From: an uncultured Bacteroidota bacterium
GTDB lineage: Bacteria > Bacteroidota > Bacteroidia > Bacteroidales > UBA12077
Direction: 5' to 3'
Assembly (NCBI GenBank): GCA_913055635.1
Contig: CAJXLK010000041.1
Coordinates: 1-34,056, forward strand
DNA: 34,056 nt
Shown: piece after piece, positions 7,229 to 14,331 of the stretch
Layout of the letters: every line of letters starts with the position of its first letter
Numbering within the stretch: position 1 is the stretch's first letter
Made by a program: the position numbers and the translations under genes
Notes under the pieces: generated by a model
Databases searched by the model: none
What the model saw: the letters and a program-made list of their open reading frames with translations, nothing else
What the model was told of the DNA's origin: nothing

Positions 7229-10200
7229 AACCAGTTTATATTGTCGCCTCCGGACTAGGAATCGCTTTCCTGCTGGGCCTGATCAACAAGGCCGGTAAAA
7301 ACCCCGCCGGCGGGGTGATGCTGCTGGCCCTGGCCTTTATGACCCTGGTATCATTACAGTGGATGTCATCCGTGGTATTTGCAGGAAACAGCCCTCACTA
7401 CACGTTTACAGCAGGTTTCCAGCCGCCCTTTTCCATCAGTTTAATGATGGGTGAAAAAGAAGCTTTCTTCACCACCCTGGTCAATCTGATTGGTTTGCTG
7501 GGGGGAATATACCTGTGGGAGCGTTTTCACAAACAGGGGGTCAACACCATGATCGTGTACCTGCTGCTTTTTGTGGGGTTAAACGTGGTGGTGATGACCC
7601 GCGACCTCTTCAACCTGTTTGTCTTTCTCGAAATCAGCAGCGTAGCCATTACCGGGCTGGTGCTGCTGCAACGTGAGCACAAAGCCATCACCGCCGGCTT
7701 CAAATACCTGGTGGCCACCGGCATCATTTCAGGCATCCTGCTGATAGGCATTATTTTCATATACCAGTATGGCGGTTCACTTTACATTGACGACATCATC
7801 GCGGCCAACCTCACTGCCGTAAAAGGTGGAATGGTAGCCATTTTCCTGGTACTGATTGCCATTGCCCTCGAGTTAAAACCTTTCCCGGCCAACGGATGGG
7901 CCCTGGACCTTTACCAGGGGGCCCACCCGGGTGTAGCTGCCCTGGTTTCGGGGGCTTTTGCCTCGGCCATGGTTTTTGTCCTCTATAAGCTTCTGCCCAT
8001 TGCCGGGGGCCAATGGCAAACCATGTTTGCCACCCTGGGGGCGCTCACCTTTGTGGGGTCAAACCTTTTGGGCATCAAGCAAAATCAGAGCCAACGCTTG
8101 CTGGGTTACTCCTCTGTCGGGCAGATCGGGCTGCTGGTCATGGTGGTTGGCCTGGCCCAATTCCTGGGCGACCGCCTTACGCTGATTGCTTACGGGTTGT
8201 TGATCAGCCATTACCTGGCCAAGGCCGGTCTTTTCTGGCTGGCTGGTGTCCTCGACCAGGATCAGATCAGGAACTGGGCCCAGCTTCGCAAAAAGCCCCA
8301 TCTTTTGGCACTTTTCGGAACTTTTATCTTTGCCTTGGTGGGCTTTCCGCCATTTCCTTCCTTCTTCGCCAAATGGGAGCTTATCATGCAACTTTCCGCC
8401 GGCAGCGGTTATGTATGGGTCGGTTTGATATTGCTGGGCTCCCTGTTGGAAGCGGTCTATTTGTTCCGCTGGCTCGGCTACGCCCTCAAACTCGACCACC
8501 AGCAGCTTCCCGCCATCAACATCCAATGGCATAAGATCATCCCCATTGTCCTGGCCGGGGTCGGGCTCTTTGTCCTGGGCTACCTTGCCACCCCCATTGC
8601 CAGTGGTACAGCCGGCATCAACTTCATTCCCCTGGCATTCATCATCCTCATATACTTTTTGGATGTGTTGCCGGCGCGGGTCAAGAATATAGTGGTCATT
8701 GCAGCCATGGCCTATTACGGTTACCTGATCATGCCAGGGCTGGAAGACGTGCGCTTCATCTTTTCGGTGATCTTCATCATCGGAGGCATCCTGACCCTGC
8801 TGGCAGGCTTTGCCTACAAGGGCCGGCGCAAAGGTTTCTATCCGGCCGCCCTGCTGATGTATGCCGGTCTTGGCCAGTTGCTCACCGCCGAGACCATGCT
8901 GCAGTTCTTCTTTGCCTGGGAGTTGATGACCATCGGCTCTTATATCCTGATCATCCGTGGAAAAAATTCCATCCGGCATGGATACAGCTACATGCTCTTT
9001 TCAGTAGGCGGGGCCTATCTGATGCTGGCCGGTTTTGGCGTTGCCTATGCGGGAAGCGGCATGGCAGATCTGGCAGCCATAGCCAATATAACCCAGCTGG
9101 CCGGATGGGCGGCGGTACTGATTGCCATTGGCTTCATGACCAAAACGGCTACCCTGGGTCTCCACATCTGGCTGCCCGGGGCACATGCCGAGGCTGAATC
9201 GGACGTCTCTCCCATGGTCTCGGCCATACTGCTTAAAGCCGGGGTGTTTGGACTCGTGTTGCTGTTCATCCACATGGGTGGCGAAGCGGCCTCAGGCCAT
9301 CCCCTGTTCTACGTGCTGGGCTGGCTGGGTGCCATCACCGCCCTGGTGGCCAACCTATCGGCGGTGTTCCAGGAAGATGCCAAACGCCTGCTGGCCTATT
9401 CCAGCATCGGGCAGTTGGGATACATCCTGTTTGCCTTTGCCATCATGACCCACGTAGGCTGGCTGGCCGGATTTACCTACACCCTCAACCACTTCATGTA
9501 TAAAGCCATCCTGTTTTTGATCGTCGGCGGCATTGTCCTGCGCCTAAGAACCCACTACATGTACGAGATGGGCGGGCTGATCAAACGCATGCCCTACAGC
9601 TTCATCGCCGTGCTCATCGGCATTGTGGCCCTGGCAGGTATGCCCCCGCTGAGTGGATTCGCCGGTAAATGGCTGTTCTACAACGCCGGCATCGAAAAAG
9701 GCTGGTATTTCCAGGGCGGGGTGATCTTCTTCTCCGGTATCATCGCCTTCCTCTACCTCTACCGCCTGATCCACTCCATTTTCCTGGGGCAACTCAAAGA
9801 CCGCCACCGCAGGGTCAAAGAGATATCCCCCTGGTTCCTCATCCCGGCCTATACACTGATCATGGGCATCATGGTCTTCTCAGCCAAACCCGGCTGGATC
9901 CTCCAGCCCATCGGCCAGGCCATTACCCAATACTTCCCCTCTTCTCCCCTGAGATGGCAGGCCGACGGCACAGCCATCGGAGAGTTGGGATACTGGAACG
10001 GATCGCAGGTGATGGTCATCGTCATGGGCGTATTCATCCTGATCACCCTGTGGCTGATCCTGCTGAACCGCAAGGCCAAAAAAGTCGAACAATTCAATAT
10101 CGTCTATGCCGGTGAAAGACCGGAAAGACCCGAAACAACCCATATATCCTATAACATCTACGCCGGCTACAATAAAGCCATCGGCTTTTTAGCCACTCCC

Positions 10201-10350
10201 TGGATCAGCGGTCTCTGGCAGTGGATCGCCGATGGTTTCCGGGACCTGGCCGTCCAGATACGCCGCATCTATAACGGCAACGGCCAGACTTATGCCCTTC
10301 ATCTGCTCACTTATGTGGTTGTCGTCTATCTGATAACAATAGGAGGATAA
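7222..10350 (+). CDS. Fused double antiporter-like subunit (MrpD/NuoL-type H and H' in one protein)
   Basis: 1042 residues with about 28 hydrophobic helices in two homologous halves. The first half (about 1-500) keeps E137 in FVFLEISS, K219 in LELKPFPANGW and K334 in HYLAKAG. Where the second channel Lys normally lies it reads AALVSGAFASAM (about 239-250), so that Lys is absent. The second half (about 505-1042) keeps E567 in FFAWELMT, K641 in FMTKTATLGLHIWLPGAH, K672 in AILLKAG and K761 in FMYKAIL, a complete set for a proton or Na+ antiporter half-channel. In MBX of archaea two such proteins (H and H') are separate genes at this position. Here they are covalently joined with no sign of a frameshift. 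Confidence 0.92.
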   Translation: MVEPVYIVASGLGIAFLLGLINKAGKNPAGGVMLLALAFMTLVSLQWMSSVVFAGNSPHYTFTAGFQPPFSISLMMGEKEAFFTTLVNLIGLLGGIYLWERFHKQGVNTMIVYLLLFVGLNVVVMTRDLFNLFVFLEISSVAITGLVLLQREHKAITAGFKYLVATGIISGILLIGIIFIYQYGGSLYIDDIIAANLTAVKGGMVAIFLVLIAIALELKPFPANGWALDLYQGAHPGVAALVSGAFASAMVFVLYKLLPIAGGQWQTMFATLGALTFVGSNLLGIKQNQSQRLLGYSSVGQIGLLVMVVGLAQFLGDRLTLIAYGLLISHYLAKAGLFWLAGVLDQDQIRNWAQLRKKPHLLALFGTFIFALVGFPPFPSFFAKWELIMQLSAGSGYVWVGLILLGSLLEAVYLFRWLGYALKLDHQQLPAINIQWHKIIPIVLAGVGLFVLGYLATPIASGTAGINFIPLAFIILIYFLDVLPARVKNIVVIAAMAYYGYLIMPGLEDVRFIFSVIFIIGGILTLLAGFAYKGRRKGFYPAALLMYAGLGQLLTAETMLQFFFAWELMTIGSYILIIRGKNSIRHGYSYMLFSVGGAYLMLAGFGVAYAGSGMADLAAIANITQLAGWAAVLIAIGFMTKTATLGLHIWLPGAHAEAESDVSPMVSAILLKAGVFGLVLLFIHMGGEAASGHPLFYVLGWLGAITALVANLSAVFQEDAKRLLAYSSIGQLGYILFAFAIMTHVGWLAGFTYTLNHFMYKAILFLIVGGIVLRLRTHYMYEMGGLIKRMPYSFIAVLIGIVALAGMPPLSGFAGKWLFYNAGIEKGWYFQGGVIFFSGIIAFLYLYRLIHSIFLGQLKDRHRRVKEISPWFLIPAYTLIMGIMVFSAKPGWILQPIGQAITQYFPSSPLRWQADGTAIGELGYWNGSQVMVIVMGVFILITLWLILLNRKAKKVEQFNIVYAGERPERPETTHISYNIYAGYNKAIGFLATPWISGLWQWIADGFRDLAVQIRRIYNGNGQTYALHLLTYVVVVYLITIGG
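10341..10346 (+). promoter_or_regulatory. Perfect AGGAGG ribosome binding site
   Basis: AGGAGG lies 9 bases before the ATG at 10356 and inside the last codons of the preceding gene. Such strong Shine-Dalgarno sequences are rare in Bacteroidota and in this window. It supports the chosen start of the NuoH-like subunit. Confidence 0.6.
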
Positions 10351-10355
10351 AAATA

Positions 10356-11261
10356 ATGGACTTACTCACACGCGTCTTATTTACATTATTGGGATTATTC
10401 ATCATACTGAACTGGGGCCTGCTGATGACGGCCATCATGCGCAAACTCACCGCCAGGGTGGGCAAACGTGTTGGCATTCGATGGTATCAGCCCTGGATCA
10501 ACCTGGTCAAACTCTATTCCAACCGCAATTCCATCAGCCACGGGGTAATGTTCCAGTTGGGTCCTGTATTTCGGCTGCTGGGCGGTGTTGGCCTGGTCAT
10601 GTTCATGCCCCTGATTTACGGATCCGAACTATTCACCAACTTTTCCTTTGCCGGTGACCTGGTGATCATCCTCTACATCAAGTTTTTCGGGATGCTGGGT
10701 ATGGCCCTGGGGGCCGGTGAAGGCGGACATCCTTACTCAGCCATCGGGGTGAGCCGCGGCCTCTCGCAGGTGACCACCGTCGAACTGCCCTTCACCCTTG
10801 CCGTGATCGCCCTGGCCGTGCAGTACAACACCCTCTCCATCACCGAAATTGTGGCAGCCCAGCAGGGCGGCATCCTCAACTGGACCCTCTTTACCAATCC
10901 GGTCGCGACAGCTGCTGCCCTGCTCTCTATGCTCGGCATCTTCATGCACTCGCCTTTCGACCTGCACAAGGCCCCCAATGAAATACCCATCGGCCCCCCA
11001 ACTGAATACCATTCCTCCTACCTCGGTATACTGCGTACCAACGCAGCCATACTCCACGTGATAGAGGCCGTGCTTTTTATGAACCTGTTCTTTGGCGGGG
11101 CCACCTCCTGGCCCATGCTCATCGTGAAAACATTCCTGATTTATTTCATCTCGGTATTCGTGGGAGTGGTTTTCCCGCGTTTCAGAATTGAACAGTCGGT
11201 CAGGTGGTTCCTTCAAGTGCCCCTTATATTAGGTATTGTGGCTATTATTTTAATCCTCTGA
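10356..11261 (+). CDS. NuoH/MbxM-like membrane subunit
   Basis: 301 residues with about eight helices, of the NuoH/HyfC/MbhM family that anchors the peripheral arm and forms the quinone-site or coupling chamber. Two family loops are clear: ALGAGEGGHPYSAIGVSRGL and the acidic loop FDLHKAPNEIPIGPPTEYHS. The length matches MbhM-type proteins rather than the longer NuoH of complex I (about 325-350). It lies 5 bases after the fused antiporter gene. A 76-base gap with a CCTGG/CCAGG imperfect hairpin follows before the NuoB-like gene, which might modulate downstream expression. Confidence 0.92.
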   Translation: MDLLTRVLFTLLGLFIILNWGLLMTAIMRKLTARVGKRVGIRWYQPWINLVKLYSNRNSISHGVMFQLGPVFRLLGGVGLVMFMPLIYGSELFTNFSFAGDLVIILYIKFFGMLGMALGAGEGGHPYSAIGVSRGLSQVTTVELPFTLAVIALAVQYNTLSITEIVAAQQGGILNWTLFTNPVATAAALLSMLGIFMHSPFDLHKAPNEIPIGPPTEYHSSYLGILRTNAAILHVIEAVLFMNLFFGGATSWPMLIVKTFLIYFISVFVGVVFPRFRIEQSVRWFLQVPLILGIVAIILIL

Positions 11262-11337
11262 TCTGAACGAACCTGCCTGGAATCGTTTTTTCCGGGCCAG
11301 GGTTTTATTGTGACAACCCGATAACGATTTAAGCTTT

Positions 11338-12042
11338 ATGGCGCAAGATAACAACCCCCAACATAACGACGAAAAAAAGATTCAGGAAACCCGCGAGAAA
11401 TTCCTGAAGGATTACAACAAAAAACGGGAAGTGGAAAGCCCCGACGGCCAAAAGATTGAAGTTGAACCGATGAAGGATTACTTCAGTCAGCAACGGCCTC
11501 AGCGGAAGGATCCGCACAAAGGGGTGATTGAAAAGTTCTTGAACTGGGCCCGGTCGGAATCGATATGGGTTTTGGGTTTTGGCACCGGGTGCGGGAGCAT
11601 CGAGATCCCCCCGTTGTCGTCGCCGCGGTTTGACATGTACCGTTTCGGGGTGGCTATGCGTCCTACACCCCGGCAATCATCGGCAATGATCATCTCGGGC
11701 TACCTGTCGGTCAAGACCCTTAAGCGCGCCATCCGGAGCTACGAACAGATGATGCAGCCCAAGTTTGTCATGGCCCTGGGAAGCTGTACCATCAACGGCG
11801 GGATGTACTGGGACAGCTACAACACCATCAACCGCCTTGACCATTACATGCCGGTGGATGTGTATGTTGCCGGATGCATGCCGCGGCCCGAAGCCCTTTT
11901 GGCCGGATTCAATCAGCTTAAAAAACGCATCCGCGAAGGACGCGCCGAAGGCGCCAACCAGTATGCCGATCATTTCGACTGGTACAAGGCCAACCAGAAA
12001 AAAATCATTAAAGACTGGAATATGCCGGATTATAACTGGTGA
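11338..12042 (+). CDS. NuoB/MbxJ-like small iron-sulfur subunit
   Basis: 234 residues. About 75 hydrophilic N-terminal residues precede the NuoB-like core. The proximal-cluster positions read GTGCGSIE, ALGSCTINGG and AGCMPRPEALL. NuoB has two adjacent cysteines at the first position (CCxxE); here only the first is kept and the second is Gly. The whole protein contains only these three cysteines, so a [4Fe-4S] cluster would need a non-Cys fourth ligand or one from a partner. SSPRFDMYRFG is the conserved quinone-side loop of the family. It is followed at once by a heptamer repeat array that separates it from the NuoC-like gene. Confidence 0.9.
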   Translation: MAQDNNPQHNDEKKIQETREKFLKDYNKKREVESPDGQKIEVEPMKDYFSQQRPQRKDPHKGVIEKFLNWARSESIWVLGFGTGCGSIEIPPLSSPRFDMYRFGVAMRPTPRQSSAMIISGYLSVKTLKRAIRSYEQMMQPKFVMALGSCTINGGMYWDSYNTINRLDHYMPVDVYVAGCMPRPEALLAGFNQLKKRIREGRAEGANQYADHFDWYKANQKKIIKDWNMPDYNW

Positions 12043-12044
12043 AT

Positions 12045-12219
12045 GAGTAAAGAGTAGGGAGTAGAGAGTAGGGAGTAGAGAGTAGAGAGTAGGGAGTAGA
12101 GAGTAGAGAGTAGGGAGTAGAGAGTAGGGAGTAGGGAGTTAATGAGTAGGGAGTAAAGATTAGAGAGTAGGGAGTAGAGAGTAGGGAGAAGGGAGTAGAG
12201 AGTAGGGAGTAGGGAGTAA
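12045..12219 (+). repeat. Heptamer minisatellite, unit GAGTAGR
   Basis: About 25 head-to-tail copies of GAGTAGG or GAGTAGA start 3 bases after the mbxJ-like stop. There are a few interruptions (GAGTTAAT, AGATTAG, GAGAAGG). The purine-rich strand is the coding strand of the operon, so the mRNA would carry a long G/A-rich tract in the middle of a respiratory operon. Copy number is likely unstable. Confidence 0.95.
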
Positions 12220-12284
12220 TTAAGTGAATGACTGACCCGCTAAACGAAGTGGAAGCGGGGATTAAATGAGAGAATGGGTAAATC

Positions 12285-12334
12285 AAATATAAGGAAGTTT
12301 AAATTGGGTGAATTAAATATAAGGAAGTTTAAAT
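12285..12334 (+). repeat. Two 20-base direct repeats before the NuoC-like gene
   Basis: The 20-base core AAATATAAGGAAGTTTAAAT occurs at 12285-12304 and 12315-12334, 30 bases apart, ending 8 bases before the ATG at 12343. Each copy includes an AAGGAAG purine stretch that could act as an upstream ribosome contact. Confidence 0.85.
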
Positions 12335-12342
12335 AAGGACTT

Positions 12343-12885
12343 ATGCAAGATATTGTTGACAAAATAAGATCCCGGTATGATGTCTCGGAAGTGACTGAAC
12401 AACGGGAGAATCTGACGTTTGTTACGGTAGAGAAGGATCAGGTGGTGCCGCTGCTGATGCAGATGAGGGATCAGGAAGGCTTTTCGCACTTTGTCCTCCT
12501 CACAGCAGTGGACTGGATCGAGGAAGGGGTATTCCAGCTGACCTATATTTTAAATCATCCCGGCAAAAAAGTGGACCTGGGCATACGCGCCCATATCAAC
12601 CGGGAGCATGCCTCGATGGAGTCGGCCCATCATCTCTGGCAACAGGTCGCCACCTATCAGCGCGAGCTTAAAGAGATGTTCGGCATAGATTTTCCGGGCA
12701 GTCCGCGGGTGGATGAAGAATTCTTCCTGGAGGGCTGGGATCATACCCCGCCCATGCGCCGGGAGTTCGACACCAAAAAGTTTTCCGAGCAGACCTACTT
12801 CCCTCGGCCGGGATCCAAGAGCTATGATCCACGGGAATACATGAAACAAAAGCTTTATTGCGACGATTATGAAGAAGAACAATAG
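12343..12885 (+). CDS. NuoC/MbxK-like subunit
   Basis: 180 residues, homologous to the 30 kDa subunit of complex I and to MbhK/MbxK. The family block RELKEMFGIDFPGSP (about 107-121) and the downstream EGWDHTPPMRREFDT (about 129-143) are clear; the latter corresponds to the W-x3-PLRKDF motif at the end of NuoC proteins. It is a soluble scaffold subunit between the small and large catalytic subunits. Its last 17 bases overlap the next gene, implying coupled translation. It is separated from the rest of the operon by the repeat-filled gap upstream. Confidence 0.9.
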   Translation: MQDIVDKIRSRYDVSEVTEQRENLTFVTVEKDQVVPLLMQMRDQEGFSHFVLLTAVDWIEEGVFQLTYILNHPGKKVDLGIRAHINREHASMESAHHLWQQVATYQRELKEMFGIDFPGSPRVDEEFFLEGWDHTPPMRREFDTKKFSEQTYFPRPGSKSYDPREYMKQKLYCDDYEEEQ

Positions 12886-14062
12886 TTTTGACCAAAGTCC
12901 GGACAGGAGCAAATATCCGGAGAACGGACCCGACAACAAGCCGGATATTGATTTGTCATCGGGCAAATATTCAAAAGTATGGCAAGGCCCCAACCACCCG
13001 GGTGTTACGGGGAACATGTCGTTGGAGCTGACGCTCTGCGGCGATGAGATTGTGGATGCCAAGACGCATGTGGGGTATCTTCACCGGGGATTTGAAAAGC
13101 TCTTTGAGCGCCGCCTCTACATGCAGGTCATGCCCACCTGCCTGCGCATGTGTGTTCCCGAGAGCGACACCAATGAATACTGTTTTGCCGAGGCCGTAGA
13201 GGAACTCTCAGGGATAGAAGCCCCGGAAAAAGCCAAGTGGCTAAGGATGCTGGTTCTGGAGATGTCGCGCCTGCAGATGCTCCTGCGGGTGGTACCCGGT
13301 CAGGGCGGAGCTTTTGGCCTGGGCATCGGGGTCCAGTGGGGCATGTATGTGCGCGAGTTGGTGCTCGATCTGTTTGAGGAACTGACCGGAGGCCGCGTTT
13401 ACCACATGTATATGCTGCCCGGCGGGGTACGCGGCGACCTGCCCGAGGGTTTCCGGGAAAGGGCTCAAAGCGTGATGGACGAGGTATTCCGCTTTGCCGA
13501 ACGCATCGACAATGTGATGTTTACCAACTCGGTCTTTAAAAAACGCGCCATTGGTACAGGTTACATCGACCCCTCCTGGGTTGACCAATACGGAATTGTC
13601 GGTCCCAATGCCCGGGCTGCCGGTTATAAGAGAGACATCCGCAAAGACCATCCTTACCTGCGCTACGACCAGCTCGACTGGGAGGTCCCGGTGCTGGAAA
13701 ACTCAGATGTCTTTACCCGCTCGCGCATCCGGTGGATGGATATGCAGGTAACGGCCAGCCTCATTGGCCAAATACTGGAAAAGATGCCCGAAAAAGGCAG
13801 CTTCAAAGCCCCTACCCCCAATGCCCTGAACTGGCGAATCCCCAAAGGCGAAACATACGTCAAGGCCGAAGCTTCCCGGGGTGAATTTGGTTACTACGTG
13901 GTCTCAGACGGGTCAGCTTACCCCAGGCGCATCATGCTGAGAGGCCCCAGCTATACCCACGCCATTGCCCTGCTCGAACGCCTGCTCATTCGGGCCAACA
14001 TCGCCGATGTAGGTGCCATCATGGTCTCCCTGCAAACCTGTCCGCCTGAGATAGAAAGATAA
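12869..14062 (+). CDS. NuoD/MbxL-like large subunit without a [NiFe] site
   Basis: 397 residues, of the 49 kDa/hydrogenase large subunit family (THVGYLHRGFEKLFE at about 66-80 is diagnostic). A hydrogenase would have CxxC near here and DPCxxC at the C-terminus. Here the first site reads M-P-T-C91-L-R-M-C95, with three residues between the cysteines. The C-terminus reads Q-T-C391-P-P-E-I-E-R, so the last Cys ligand is Glu. Nickel-iron coordination is therefore very unlikely and no protease-cleaved tail is present. Keeping one or two of the cysteines is reminiscent of archaeal MBX/MBS, unlike complex I, which has none. The true electron acceptor is unknown. About 35 polar residues at the N-terminus are extra. 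Confidence 0.9.
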   Translation: MKKNNSFDQSPDRSKYPENGPDNKPDIDLSSGKYSKVWQGPNHPGVTGNMSLELTLCGDEIVDAKTHVGYLHRGFEKLFERRLYMQVMPTCLRMCVPESDTNEYCFAEAVEELSGIEAPEKAKWLRMLVLEMSRLQMLLRVVPGQGGAFGLGIGVQWGMYVRELVLDLFEELTGGRVYHMYMLPGGVRGDLPEGFRERAQSVMDEVFRFAERIDNVMFTNSVFKKRAIGTGYIDPSWVDQYGIVGPNARAAGYKRDIRKDHPYLRYDQLDWEVPVLENSDVFTRSRIRWMDMQVTASLIGQILEKMPEKGSFKAPTPNALNWRIPKGETYVKAEASRGEFGYYVVSDGSAYPRRIMLRGPSYTHAIALLERLLIRANIADVGAIMVSLQTCPPEIER

Positions 14063-14188
14063 ACCATCAAAATAGAGCCCTTTCCGATAAAAAGAGCATT
14101 TAACCGGAAAGACCAAACAAGAAACTTCAATGCATAAACCTCAATCTAAAACCATTAAAACAATCAAACCGATCTCATTACATGAACC

Positions 14189-14202
14189 ACATGAATTCAT
14201 GT
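14189..14202. promoter_or_regulatory. Perfect 14-base palindrome upstream of the ferredoxin-flavoprotein gene
   Basis: ACATGAATTCATGT is fully self-complementary and lies in an AT-rich 269-base gap (14063-14331), about 130 bases before the ATG. A half copy, ACATGAA, occurs 9 bases earlier. The gap otherwise shows no gene or terminator. It may be an operator for an internal promoter; this is inferred from symmetry and position only. Confidence 0.35.
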
Positions 14203-14331
14203 CAATCGAAAACCATAAAATTAACTGTTTAATAGAAGATTAATCGGAGAATACATATAAAAAATCAAAAATTCAACGGCTATAGCAGATTAGAGCCTAT
14301 AAACCAATTGTAGTTGCAAAATACATCAACG

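Larger units (their letters stand above)
12043..12342 (+). other. Intergenic gap inside the operon, filled by repeats
   Basis: This 300-base gap between the NuoB-like and NuoC-like genes carries no gene. It holds the GAGTAGR array (12045-12219), a CCCGC/GCGGG hairpin (12236-12259), and a 30-base-period tandem duplication whose 20-base core lies at 12285-12304 and 12315-12334. An open frame on the minus strand across the array reads a Ser-Thr-Pro-Tyr-rich peptide and is considered an artefact of the repeat. Confidence 0.8.

Noticed and set aside
8059-8979. 306-codon minus-strand frame inside the antiporter gene
   Set aside because: Antisense shadow; the plus-strand protein has conserved channel residues throughout.
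4604-10350. Stand-alone Mrp Na+/H+ antiporter
   Set aside because: There is no MrpA-type large subunit; DUF4040 is separate, and NuoH/B/C/D/I homologues follow directly in the same operon.
12045-12219. CRISPR array
   Set aside because: The 7-base unit has no spacers and there are no cas genes; it is a simple tandem repeat. The same holds for 19811-20056.
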